Source: Saccharopolyspora_D taberi
Lineage (GTDB): Bacteria > Actinomycetota > Actinomycetes > Mycobacteriales > Pseudonocardiaceae
Assembly: GCF_039534165.1 (NCBI RefSeq)
Contig: NZ_BAAAUX010000020.1
Span: forward strand, 186,001 to 250,000
Direction of reading: 5' to 3'
DNA: 64,000 nt
Below are positions 15,690 through 24,119 of this stretch, in pieces. The notes beneath the pieces are model-generated. The model saw only the letters and a list, made by a program, of their open reading frames with translations, was not told the origin of the DNA and made no database searches. A program made the position numbers and the translations under genes. Numbering within the stretch: position 1 is the first letter of the stretch; each line of letters opens with the position of its first letter.

Positions 15690-16793
15690 CTACTGCCCCG
15701 GTGCGTTCTGGGCACCCCGCACGGAGGTGTCGCTCCCCCTGGGCTCGGCGCAGTACGCCCGGGTGTTCAGCGGCACCGGTGTCATGTCGTTGCCAGGCCG
15801 CCGAACGGTGGATTCGTAACCGGCCGTGCAGGGTAGTGGGTCGAAAACGTTGAGCGCCAGGCCGAAGTGGGCGGTTCCGTCGCCCGGGACGACCGTGTTG
15901 CTCGCGGTCACGACCACCGGGTACAGCGTCATGATCTGCTCGATGCCGTCGACCCGGGTGGCCATCAGCTCCGAGGTGCTGGTCAGGTTCGCCAGCAGCG
16001 GGCCGAGCTTGTCGTTCTCCCGCAGGAAACCGCTGATCTGCGAAGCCGCGGGCGGCGCCTTCTCGATCACCCCGCGCAGGTCGCCGTCCGACTTCTGCAG
16101 CTGCTCGGACAGCAGCCGCAGATTCTCGCCGTAGGACTTGATCGCCGAGCCCTGCTCGTTCTGGGTGGCCAGCACGGTCTTGCCGTCGGCGAGCAGCTGC
16201 TTGGTCTGCGGCAGGTGCTGCTGGGCAGCCGCGGTGAACTCGCCGGTGGTGTCGATGATCTTCTGAAGGTTCCCGCCGTTGTCGCGGAACGCGGTGCCCA
16301 GCTCGTTGACCACCGTGCGCAGCGAGTCGGTCGGCACCGACTTGGAGAACGAGTCCAGGTTGGTCATCAGGTCCTCGACCGGCAGCGGCGTCCGCGTGGA
16401 CGCCTGCGCGATCGTCGAGCCGTCCTCCAGGAACGGGCCCCGCTCGCTCTTCGGCCGCAGGTCGACGTACTGCTCGCCGACCGCCGACCGCAGGCTGACC
16501 ACGGCCTCGACGTCCTTCGGGATGCGCGGCGCGCTGGACTCGATGTCCAGCGGCACCTCCACGCCGTCGGAGGTCAGCCGCATCGTGCCGACCCGGCCGA
16601 TCGGCACGCCCCGGTAGGTGACCTCGGCGTTGTCGAAGACCCCGCCGGTGTCGGCGAGCTTCATCGTCACGACGTAGCCGCGCGGGCCGAGCAGCCGGTC
16701 GAGCCCGGCGTACTTGGCGCCCGCGTAGCCGACGCCGACCAGGGCGATGGCGACGAACGCGACGATCTGGATGCGGACCCTGCGCGTGAGCAT
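15690..16793 (-). CDS. mceF: MCE family protein MceF
   Basis: A 367-residue Mce protein and the last of six. It has an N-terminal membrane helix (IQIVAFVAIALVGVGYAG), an MCE domain at about residues 38-115 (GVFDNAEVTYRGVPIGRVG, then SAVGEQYVDLRP), and a long helical region with LP-rich text typical of mycobacterial Mce proteins, which build a hydrophobic tunnel for lipids. The ATG start at 16793 follows directly on the TAG of mceE, with no gap, so translation is probably coupled. MceF is chosen by position; the family is certain. Confidence 0.92.
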   Translation of the reverse strand: MLTRRVRIQIVAFVAIALVGVGYAGAKYAGLDRLLGPRGYVVTMKLADTGGVFDNAEVTYRGVPIGRVGTMRLTSDGVEVPLDIESSAPRIPKDVEAVVSLRSAVGEQYVDLRPKSERGPFLEDGSTIAQASTRTPLPVEDLMTNLDSFSKSVPTDSLRTVVNELGTAFRDNGGNLQKIIDTTGEFTAAAQQHLPQTKQLLADGKTVLATQNEQGSAIKSYGENLRLLSEQLQKSDGDLRGVIEKAPPAASQISGFLRENDKLGPLLANLTSTSELMATRVDGIEQIMTLYPVVVTASNTVVPGDGTAHFGLALNVFDPLPCTAGYESTVRRPGNDMTPVPLNTRAYCAEPRGSDTSVRGAQNAPGQ

Positions 16794-17975
16794 CTAGTCA
16801 CCACCACCGAAGAGGTCGTCGAGCCAGCTGCCGGAGTCCTTCGGCGGTTCCGGTGGCGGCGCGGGTTGCTGGGGCGTCGGCTGCGGCGCGGGCTGCTCTG
16901 GGGTCAGCCCCGGCAGCGGCAGCGGCGGAAGTCCCGGCGGCGGGGGCAGCAGCGGCTGCCTGCTGCGGCCGAAGTTGTCGACGATGTTGGTCAGGTTGAG
17001 GTCGACGTTCGCGTACAGGTTGGTGTAGTCGCTGCCGCCGATGCCCTCGACCGAGTTGTCCGGGAACGGGAAGGTCAGCAGGACCTCCAGCGACCTCGGC
17101 AGGTTCTCGCCCGCCGCGGCCAGCTGCTTGAGCGTGGGCGCCAGCTGGTCGAGGTTGTGCACCAGGTCGTCCTTGCTCTTGTCGACCACGTCGGTGGCGA
17201 CCCCGGACAGCTTGTCCAGCGACTGGAGCATGGTGACCAGCTGGCCGCGCTGCTCGTTGAGCACCCGCAGGCCCGGTTCCAGGTCGCGCAGCGCGGTGTC
17301 GATGTTGCCGCGCTGGGCGTTCACGCTGGCGCTGAGCCGGTTGATGCTGTCCAGCGCGCGCGTGATGTCGTCGCGCTGGGCGTCCAGCCCGGCCACCAGT
17401 TCGTCCACGTTGGACAGAAGGCTGCGGACGTCGGCCTCGCGGCCCTCCAGCGCGGCGTTGAGCTCCTTGGTGATGTTCTGCAGCTGCGCGACCCCGCCAC
17501 CGTTGAGCAGCAGGGACAGCGCGCCCAGCACCTCTTCGACCTCGGGGTTGCGGCTGGTGCGCTCCAGGCCGATGACGTCGCCGCCGACCAGCCTGCCGAT
17601 CGGCACCTGCGACTCCGGCGGACCGGCGAGCTCGACGTACTTCTCGCCCAGCAGGCTCGACTGGCGCAGCCGGGCGGTGGCGTTGGCGGGCAGCTCCACG
17701 TCGGAGTTGACCACCACGGTCACCTCCGCCTGCCAGGAGTCCGGGGCGAGCCCGATCTCGGAGACCCGGCCGACCGGCACGTCGTTGACCCGCACCCCGG
17801 CGTTGGGCACCAGGTCCAGGACGTCCTGGAACCGCACCTTCACCTCGTAGGGCGAGTCACCGACGTCGGCACCGCCGGGCAGCGGCATGTCGTACACCCC
17901 GCGGAACCCGCAGCCGCCCAGCAGCACCAGGCCGGCGGCGGCCAGCGCGACCGCGCGCAACGCGTTGCGGCCCAT
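16794..17975 (-). CDS. mceE: MCE family lipoprotein MceE
   Basis: A 393-residue Mce lipoprotein. The signal peptide ends in a lipobox (LVLLGGC, Cys 22), as expected for MceE (LprK-like), which is lipid-anchored rather than held by a transmembrane helix. The MCE domain follows (NAGVRVNDVPVGRVSEIG, then SLLGEKYVELAGP). The C-terminal 60 residues are proline-rich and end WLDDLFGGGD. The start is ATG 17975, overlapping the mceD stop as TGATG with GGGAGGTGG upstream; a longer open frame upstream is a shadow of mceD. Confidence 0.93.
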   Translation of the reverse strand: MGRNALRAVALAAAGLVLLGGCGFRGVYDMPLPGGADVGDSPYEVKVRFQDVLDLVPNAGVRVNDVPVGRVSEIGLAPDSWQAEVTVVVNSDVELPANATARLRQSSLLGEKYVELAGPPESQVPIGRLVGGDVIGLERTSRNPEVEEVLGALSLLLNGGGVAQLQNITKELNAALEGREADVRSLLSNVDELVAGLDAQRDDITRALDSINRLSASVNAQRGNIDTALRDLEPGLRVLNEQRGQLVTMLQSLDKLSGVATDVVDKSKDDLVHNLDQLAPTLKQLAAAGENLPRSLEVLLTFPFPDNSVEGIGGSDYTNLYANVDLNLTNIVDNFGRSRQPLLPPPPGLPPLPLPGLTPEQPAPQPTPQQPAPPPEPPKDSGSWLDDLFGGGD

Positions 17976-19141
17976 CACCGGCCACCTCCCACCTGGTCGC
18001 CGACCGGCAGCGGCAGCGGCGGCAACTGGCCCTTCTGCAGGGAGTTGATGGCCTCGGCCGGGGTCGGCAGCGGCAGCGCCCCGTCGATGACCGGTTGCAG
18101 CTGCTTGCAGGTGTCGGCCAGCCCCAGCGGGAGCTCGGCGGGCGCCTGCGCCTGGAGCAGCTTGCACACCGAGACCAGCGGGGGCTGGTTCAGCTCGTTG
18201 ATGTTGGCCCGGGTGTCGAGCGTGCCGGACGCGCCGTTGTAGGCGTTGTTGAGGTTGCCCAGCGCCAGCGGCGCGTTGTTCAGCGACTCGCTGAGCGCCG
18301 CCTTCTGCTGCACCAGCACCTGCGCGACGGAGTTCAGCTGGTCCACGTTGGTCTTGAGCCCTTCGCGGTTGTCCCGCACGAACGCCTCCACCTTGCCGAG
18401 CGCGACGGCCAGCTCGGCCATCGACGCCCCGAGGTCCCCGCGCTCCTCCGCCAGGAACGAGCTGACCTGCTCCATCTGCGTGTTGAAGCGGCGGACCTGG
18501 TCGTCGTTGGCGGCCAGCATCGAGGTGAACCGCTGGAGGTTGTCGACGGTGCCGAAGAACTCGTCGCTGTTGCCCGACAACGTGGTGCCCAGCTCGCCGA
18601 GGTGCTTGATGGAGTCGGCCAGCGCCTGGCCGTTGCCGTCCAGGTTGGCCGCGCCGGTGTTGAGCAGGTCGGTCAGCGCGCCGTCGGCGTTGGCGCCCTG
18701 CGGCCCCAGCGCCGTGGTCAGCTCGTTGAGGCTGCGATAGACCTCGTCGAGCTCGACCGGGGTCGCGGTCTTGTCGCGCGGGATGACCGCGCCGTCGTCC
18801 ATCGTCGGCCCGCCCCGGTAGACCGGCGCGAGCTGCACGTAGCGGTCGCTGACCACGCTCGGCGAGACGAGGACCGCGCCAGCGTCGGCGGGCACGTCGA
18901 CGTCCCGCTGCAGGGACATGTCGACCCGGACCGTCTCGCCGTTGGGCGTGACCTTGTCGACCGTGCCGACGGCGACGCCGAGGATCCGCACGTCACCGCC
19001 CGGGTAGATGCCGACCGCGGCGTCGAAGTAGGCGGTGATGCGGCGGTCGGTGCCGCTGAGCGCCCACCACACGACGGCGGTGGTCGCCAGCGCCAGCACG
19101 CACGCGACGGCCAGCATCCTGGTCAGCGGGGGTTTGCTCAT
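17975..19141 (-). CDS. mceD: MCE family protein MceD
   Basis: A 388-residue Mce protein with an N-terminal membrane helix (MLAVACVLALATTAVVWWAL), an MCE domain at about residues 35-115 (GIYPGGDVRILGVAVGTVDKV, VVSDRYVQLAP) and a long alpha-helical region with many Leu/Asn heptads. It ends in a proline-rich tail containing two Cys residues (SVCKLLQ, DTCKQLQ), which may form a disulfide in the outer region. The ATG start overlaps the mceC stop by 4 bases (ATGA), and its own stop overlaps mceE. Confidence 0.92.
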   Translation of the reverse strand: MSKPPLTRMLAVACVLALATTAVVWWALSGTDRRITAYFDAAVGIYPGGDVRILGVAVGTVDKVTPNGETVRVDMSLQRDVDVPADAGAVLVSPSVVSDRYVQLAPVYRGGPTMDDGAVIPRDKTATPVELDEVYRSLNELTTALGPQGANADGALTDLLNTGAANLDGNGQALADSIKHLGELGTTLSGNSDEFFGTVDNLQRFTSMLAANDDQVRRFNTQMEQVSSFLAEERGDLGASMAELAVALGKVEAFVRDNREGLKTNVDQLNSVAQVLVQQKAALSESLNNAPLALGNLNNAYNGASGTLDTRANINELNQPPLVSVCKLLQAQAPAELPLGLADTCKQLQPVIDGALPLPTPAEAINSLQKGQLPPLPLPVGDQVGGGR

Positions 19142-20115
19142 GGCTGGCAGCCCTTCGGGTTGATCGGGCCGACGGCGGGCGGCAGCAGCCCGCAGATGTA
19201 GGTGTCGAACCAGTGGCCGTTGCCCAGCACGTTGGCGAACAGCCTCGTGAAGGGCGCGAACCTGGCCAGGCTCGCGCTGAGGTCTTCCTGGTTGCGCTCG
19301 AGCATCTTGGTGACGCGGTCCAGCTGCGCCAGGGCCGGCCCCAGCTGCGCGGAGTTGTCGTCGACCAGGCCGCTCAGCTGCGCCGAGAGGTTGCGGGTGC
19401 CGTCCAGCAGGGACGAGATCGAGTCGCGCCGGCTGCGGATCTCCTCCAGCAGCAGGTTGCCGTCGGAGAGCAGCTTCTCGAACTCGGCGTTGCGGTCGGC
19501 CACGGTCGTGGACACCTGGCTGGTGTTGGCCAGCAGGTGCTCCAGCTGCTCGTCCCTGGACGAAATCGTCTGCGACAGCTGGGAAAGCCCGTTGAGGGCG
19601 CCGCCGACCTCGTCTGGGGTGCCGGAGAAGGTGTCGGACATGACCCGGAAGCTGTCCGCCAGCTGCTTGGTGTCGACCTTGCCGACCGTCCTGGACAGGT
19701 CGCTGAACGCCTCGATGACGTCGTAGGGCGACATCGTCCGCTGGAGCGGGATCGGGTCCGAAGTGGACAGTTCTTCCCCGCCCTGCGGGTCGAGCGCGAG
19801 GTACTTCTGCCCGAGCAGCGTCTTGATCTTGATCGCGGCGGTGGTGTGGTCGCCGAGCCAGGTGTCGGCCCGGAACGTCACCGTCACGTGGTCGCCCTCC
19901 AGCTCGACGTCGCTGACCGAGCCGACCTTCACCCCGGCCACCCGGACCTCGGCGTCCGGCTTGATCCCGGCCGCCTCGGAGAAGTGCGCCTGGTAGGTCT
20001 TCCCGCCGACGAACGGCAGGCTCTCGAAGTTCATCGCCACCAGGAACGCCACGACCAGCACCAGGATGCCGGCGATGCCGATCTTGATCGGGTCGCGCTG
20101 CTGGAAGGAACTCAT
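19138..20115 (-). CDS. mceC: MCE family protein MceC
   Basis: A 325-residue Mce protein. The start is ATG 20115, which overlaps the mceB stop (ATGA) and has GAGGTG upstream; a GTG 9 bases earlier is less likely. The membrane helix is IGIAGILVLVVAFLVAM. The MCE domain reads AAGIKPDAEVRVAGVKVGSVSDV and TLLGQKYLALDPQG. It ends GHWFDTYICGLLPP...GCQP, a Cys pair typical of MceB/C proteins. It forms part of the hetero-hexameric lipid channel with the other Mce subunits. Confidence 0.92.
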   Translation of the reverse strand: MSSFQQRDPIKIGIAGILVLVVAFLVAMNFESLPFVGGKTYQAHFSEAAGIKPDAEVRVAGVKVGSVSDVELEGDHVTVTFRADTWLGDHTTAAIKIKTLLGQKYLALDPQGGEELSTSDPIPLQRTMSPYDVIEAFSDLSRTVGKVDTKQLADSFRVMSDTFSGTPDEVGGALNGLSQLSQTISSRDEQLEHLLANTSQVSTTVADRNAEFEKLLSDGNLLLEEIRSRRDSISSLLDGTRNLSAQLSGLVDDNSAQLGPALAQLDRVTKMLERNQEDLSASLARFAPFTRLFANVLGNGHWFDTYICGLLPPAVGPINPKGCQP

Positions 20116-21137
20116 CGCTGACACCTCGGCTGGGTAACCGGCGCGAGCGGCAGCGGCAGGTTCAGCTCACCCACACCGACGGTGCCCTCCGCCTCGCACA
20201 TGTAGAAGTTGAACCAGGAACCGTGACTCGCGGTCCGGCCGATGGTCTCCAACTTGCCCGGCAGGTTCTGGACGAAGTGCTCGGTGAGGTCCTCGTGGTC
20301 GTTGAGGTTCTTCGACAGGTCACCGAGCCCGGCGATGTCCTGCTGCAACCCGGGCCTGGCCTCGGTGAGCAGTCCGGCCGTGGTGTTGGTCAGCCCGTCC
20401 ATCGCGGTGATCGCGTCACCGATCGACTCCCGGTCGGCGGCCAGCCCGGACACCACCTGCTGCAACTGCACGATCAGCCCGGAGAGCTGCTCGTCGCGCG
20501 CGTTCACCGTGTCCAGCACGCCGTTGAGGTTGTCGATGGTCTGGCCGATCACCTGGTCCTTGGAGGCGATCGTGGTGGTCAGCGAGGCGGTGTGGGACAG
20601 CAGGCTCTCCACCGTGCCGCCCTCGCCCTGCAGCACCTGGATGATCTCGTAGGACAGCTTGTTCACGTCCTCCGGCGACAGCGCCTGGAACAGCGGCTTG
20701 AAACCGCCCAGCAGCACCGTCAGGTCCAGCGCGGGCTTGGTGCGCTGCAACGGGATCGTCGCGCCCGGCGCCAGGTAGTTGCCCGGCTCGCCCGGCCCCT
20801 GCTCCAGCGACACGTAGCGCTGGCCCACCAGGTTCCGGTACTTGATCGTCGCGCCCACCGACGCGGGCAGCTTCCGGCCGGAGACGCTGAACTCGACCTC
20901 GGCGACCCGCCGGTCGACCACGTCGATGCTCTGCACCTCGCCGACCTTGACCCCGGCGATGCGCACCTCGTCGCCCTCGTTGAGCGCGGTGACGTCGGTG
21001 AACCGCGCCTTGTACGACTCGGCCGCCCGCAGGTCGCTGTTGGCGATGGTGACGATCAGGACGCCGGTGGCCAGCAACGTCACCAGCACGAAGACCAGGA
21101 ACTTGACGAGCGGTCCGGTGATGCCGCGCCCGTTCAT
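20112..21137 (-). CDS. mceB: MCE family protein MceB
   Basis: A 341-residue Mce protein, start at ATG 21137 (GGAGGTGA upstream; overlaps the mceA stop as ATGA). The N-terminal helix is LVKFLVFVLVTLLATGVLIVTI. The MCE domain reads ALNEGDEVRIAGVKVGEVQSI and NLVGQRYVSLEQG. The rest is long helices with Gln/Leu repeats, ending in a WFNFYMCEAEGTV region with a second Cys near the C-terminus (QPRCQR). Order and overlaps place it as the second mce gene. Confidence 0.92.
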   Translation of the reverse strand: MNGRGITGPLVKFLVFVLVTLLATGVLIVTIANSDLRAAESYKARFTDVTALNEGDEVRIAGVKVGEVQSIDVVDRRVAEVEFSVSGRKLPASVGATIKYRNLVGQRYVSLEQGPGEPGNYLAPGATIPLQRTKPALDLTVLLGGFKPLFQALSPEDVNKLSYEIIQVLQGEGGTVESLLSHTASLTTTIASKDQVIGQTIDNLNGVLDTVNARDEQLSGLIVQLQQVVSGLAADRESIGDAITAMDGLTNTTAGLLTEARPGLQQDIAGLGDLSKNLNDHEDLTEHFVQNLPGKLETIGRTASHGSWFNFYMCEAEGTVGVGELNLPLPLAPVTQPRCQR

Positions 21138-22486
21138 CGGTAGGTCACCTCCGCTCCGCGCAGCGTCGGGCCGACCAGCAGCGAGCCCCACCCCGGCACC
21201 TCGCCCGGCTCGACGCCCATCGTCGGCGCCAGCAGCGCGGAGACGAAGTCGCGCTCGGCCGGGGAGTTCACCACGCCCAGGTCCGCCGACTGCGACGAGG
21301 TGCCCGCGGGCAGGAAGTCCTCACCCATCGACGGCGGCATGACCCCGTTCTCGGCGGGCTTGGACGCGGGCGGCGGCACCGAGCCGTCCTTGAACGGACC
21401 GTCCGGCGGGTACTCCGGGATCGGGTCCGGCAGCGGAGTCAGCGCGTAGCAGCGCGGACCGCGCTTGTCGGCGAACTCCGGCTCGTCCCGGTTCGGGATG
21501 TACTTCCCGCGGTTGGCCGTGACCTCCAGCGTGATGTGCAGGCCGGGCTCCGGGGTTCCCTCGCCGAACACCTTGCGGATGTCGGGCACGAAGTCCCGCA
21601 TCTGCTGGAGGAAGCACGGGTACTCCGGCGCGTACTTGGCCAGCACGTCCAGCGTCGGCCGCTGCGCCTCGCCGAGCCGGATCAGGTTCTTTCCGTTGTC
21701 CTGGAAGAACTTCATGCCGTCCGCCGAGGTCGCGGTCAGCTGCGAGGTCAGGTTGGTCAGGTTCTGCCGCTGGTCGACCAGGGTCCGCGAGGTGGTGCTC
21801 AGGTTCTCCAGCGCCTCCAGCACGTCCGGCGCGGCCTGCTCGTAGGTCTCGGCGACGCCGACCAGCTCCCTGAGGTTCTCCCGCAGGTCCGGCACCGACG
21901 GGTTCAGCCCGTCCAGGTAGGTGTTGAGCTGCGAGAGCGTCTCGCCGAGCGGCTTGCCGCGGTTCTCCAGCGCCTGGCTCAGCGAGTTCAGCGTCACCGC
22001 CAGCTCGTCCGGGTGCACCGCCTGCAGCACCGGCATCGTGTCGGCCAGCACCGCCTCCAGCTCCACGGCCGCGCTGCTGCGGTCCTGAGCGATGACGTCG
22101 CCGGAGGCGAGCCTGCCGGTGGCCTGCTCGGGGACCTCCAGCGAGACGTAGCGCTCGCCGAACAGCGTCCGCGGCAGCAGCCGAGCCGAGACGTTCGACG
22201 GCAGCTGGGCGGCCTTCTCCGGGTCCAGCGCCAGGTTCAGCTCGGCGCCGTCGGGACTCGGCTCGATGCTCCTGACCCGGCCGACGATCATGCCCCGCAC
22301 CTTCACGTCGGAGTCCGCCATCAGCTGGTTGCCCGCGGACTCGGTGTGCAGCTTGACGTCCACGCTGGAGGTGAACGCCTTCTGGTACGTGGCGACGGTC
22401 AGGCCAAGGAACAGCACGATCGTCATCAGCAGGGCGACGCCCAGCAGCCGGCGTCGCAACGTCGTCAGTGCGCCTCTGGTGCTCAT
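21134..22486 (-). CDS. mceA: MCE family protein MceA
   Basis: A 450-residue Mce protein, the first and longest of the six. The start is ATG 22486, overlapping the yrbEB stop (ATGA); further upstream the same frame is only a shadow. It has an N-terminal membrane helix (LLGVALLMTIVLFLGLTVATY), an MCE domain (ADSDVKVRGMIVGRVRSI, TLFGERYVSLEVP), a helical region, and a large Pro/Asp-rich C-terminal part (PDPIPEYPPDGPF) usual for MceA. It is probably the subunit nearest the envelope surface, by analogy with mycobacterial Mce1A. Confidence 0.92.
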   Translation of the reverse strand: MSTRGALTTLRRRLLGVALLMTIVLFLGLTVATYQKAFTSSVDVKLHTESAGNQLMADSDVKVRGMIVGRVRSIEPSPDGAELNLALDPEKAAQLPSNVSARLLPRTLFGERYVSLEVPEQATGRLASGDVIAQDRSSAAVELEAVLADTMPVLQAVHPDELAVTLNSLSQALENRGKPLGETLSQLNTYLDGLNPSVPDLRENLRELVGVAETYEQAAPDVLEALENLSTTSRTLVDQRQNLTNLTSQLTATSADGMKFFQDNGKNLIRLGEAQRPTLDVLAKYAPEYPCFLQQMRDFVPDIRKVFGEGTPEPGLHITLEVTANRGKYIPNRDEPEFADKRGPRCYALTPLPDPIPEYPPDGPFKDGSVPPPASKPAENGVMPPSMGEDFLPAGTSSQSADLGVVNSPAERDFVSALLAPTMGVEPGEVPGWGSLLVGPTLRGAEVTYR

Positions 22487-23322
22487 CCGGTGATCCGAAC
22501 CGTCGTCGTGGTGCCCCAGATCGCGAGGCTGAGGAAGAAGTCGAGCAGCGCCGTGGTCACGATCGCGGTCCGCACCGCGCGGCCCACCGCCACGCCGACC
22601 CCGGCCGGTCCGCCGGTGGCGCGGTAGCCGTAGTAGCAGTGCGTCATGATCACCACAACGCTGAAGACCAGCACCTTCCCGAAGGACCACAACACGTCCT
22701 CGGGCGGCAGGAACAGGTTGAAGTAGTGGTCGTAGGTGCCCGCCGACTGGCCGTACAGCGACACCGTCACCACCCGGGACGCCAGGTAGGAGGTCAGCAG
22801 GCCGAGCACGTAGAGCGGGACCACCGCCACGAAACCGGCCATCACCCGGGTCGTCACCAGGTACGGCAGGCTCGGCACGCCCATCGTCTCCAGCGCGTCG
22901 ATCTCGTCGGAGATCCGCATCGCGCCGAGCTGCGCGGTGAACCCGGAGCCGACCGTGGCCGACAGCGCCAGCCCGGCGACCAGCGGCGCGATCTCGCGGG
23001 TGTTGAAGTACGCCGAGACGAACCCGGCGAACGCCGAGGTGCCCAGCTGGTTCAGCGCCGCGTACCCCTGCAGGCCGACGACGGTGCCGGTGAACAGCGT
23101 CATGCCGATCATCACGCCGACCGTGCCGCCGATGACCGCCAGCGCACCGCTGCCGAAGCTGACCTCGGCCAGCAGCCGCATCGTCTCCTTGAAGTAGCGG
23201 CGGATCGCCCGCGGGATCCAGGCCAGCGCCCGCAGGTAGAACGACATCTGGTCGCCCAGGTCGTCCAGGAACTCCAGCGGCCTGCGGGCCGCGCGCCGGG
23301 CGCGCTGCGAGAACGTCACCAT
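22483..23322 (-). CDS. yrbEB: YrbE-type permease, second copy (MlaE family)
   Basis: A 279-residue integral membrane protein of the MlaE/YrbE family, start at ATG 23322, five bases after the yrbEA stop. It shows the family core: GVMIGMTLFTGTVVGLQGYAALNQLG, then LVAGLALSATVGSGFTAQLGAMRISDEIDALETMGV (the EIDAL motif contacts the ATPase). About five or six membrane segments are expected. With yrbEA it makes the permease of the Mce lipid transporter. A long apparent N-terminal extension upstream of the ATG is the shadow of yrbEA. Confidence 0.93.
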   Translation of the reverse strand: MVTFSQRARRAARRPLEFLDDLGDQMSFYLRALAWIPRAIRRYFKETMRLLAEVSFGSGALAVIGGTVGVMIGMTLFTGTVVGLQGYAALNQLGTSAFAGFVSAYFNTREIAPLVAGLALSATVGSGFTAQLGAMRISDEIDALETMGVPSLPYLVTTRVMAGFVAVVPLYVLGLLTSYLASRVVTVSLYGQSAGTYDHYFNLFLPPEDVLWSFGKVLVFSVVVIMTHCYYGYRATGGPAGVGVAVGRAVRTAIVTTALLDFFLSLAIWGTTTTVRITG

Positions 23323-23327
23323 GGTCG

Positions 23328-24119
23328 TCACATCCCCTTGGGCGGCACGACCTGCAGGTAGATCGTGGTCAGGACGAAGTTCACCGCGAACAGCAGCAGG
23401 AACGTGATCACCACCGCCTGGTTCACCGCGTCCCCGACGCCCTTCGGGCCCGGCGCCGGGTTCAGCCCGCGGTAGGCGGCGACCACGCCGGCCAGGAAGC
23501 CGAAGATCAGCGCCTTGAGCTCGCTGATCCAGATGTCGGACAGCTGCGCCAGCGCGTTGAAGCTGGCCATGTACGCGCCGGGCGTGCCGCCCTGCATGAT
23601 CACGTTGAAGAAGTAGCCGCCCATCACGCCGACGACGCTGACCATGCCGTTGAGCAGCACCGCGACCAGCATCGCGGCCAGCACCCGCGGCACCACCAGC
23701 CGCTGCACCGGGGAGACGCCGAGGACCTCCATCGCGTCGATCTCGTCGCGGATCTTGCGCGAGCCCAGGTCGGCGCAGATCGCCGAACCGCCCGCGCCCG
23801 CGATCAGCAGCGCGGTCACGATCGGGCTGGCCTGCTGGATGATCGCCAGCACGCTGGCGCCACCGGTGAACGACTGCGCGCCGATCTGCCGGGTCAGCGA
23901 GCCGAGCTGGAGCGCGATGACCGCGCCGAACGGGATCGCGACCAGCGCGGTCGGCAGGATCGTGACGCTGGCGATGAACCAGCACTGCTGGATGAACTCG
24001 CGCAGCTGGAACGGGCGCCGGGGGAAGGACCTGCCGACGTCGAGCATGAGCGCGAACAGCCGACCGGTCTCCCGGATCCCACCCGCCCCCGGAAACCTGG
24101 CGTGGGAGGGTGCGCTCAC
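23328..24119 (-). CDS. yrbEA: YrbE-type permease, first copy (MlaE family)
   Basis: A 263-residue permease. The GTG start at 24119 overlaps the stop of the ATPase gene by 4 bases (GTGA). It carries the MlaE signature IVTALLIAGAGGSAICADLGSRKIRDEIDAMEVLGVSP, including the EIDAM coupling helix, and several hydrophobic helices (SVTILPTALVAIPFGAVIAL, AVVITFLLLFAVNFVL). It pairs with yrbEB. The overlap with the ATPase supports a fixed ATPase:permease ratio. Confidence 0.93.
   Translation of the reverse strand: MSAPSHARFPGAGGIRETGRLFALMLDVGRSFPRRPFQLREFIQQCWFIASVTILPTALVAIPFGAVIALQLGSLTRQIGAQSFTGGASVLAIIQQASPIVTALLIAGAGGSAICADLGSRKIRDEIDAMEVLGVSPVQRLVVPRVLAAMLVAVLLNGMVSVVGVMGGYFFNVIMQGGTPGAYMASFNALAQLSDIWISELKALIFGFLAGVVAAYRGLNPAPGPKGVGDAVNQAVVITFLLLFAVNFVLTTIYLQVVPPKGM

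Noticed and set aside
15086..15715. Longer N-terminus of the distal Mce-associated protein
   Set aside because: The upstream part is a shadow of the proximal Mce-associated gene; GTG 15085 has AGGAG at the right distance.
15867..18242. Plus-strand open frame of about 790 codons across mceF-mceD
   Set aside because: Shadow of the real mce genes on the other strand; composition is Arg/His/Val-rich with no motif.
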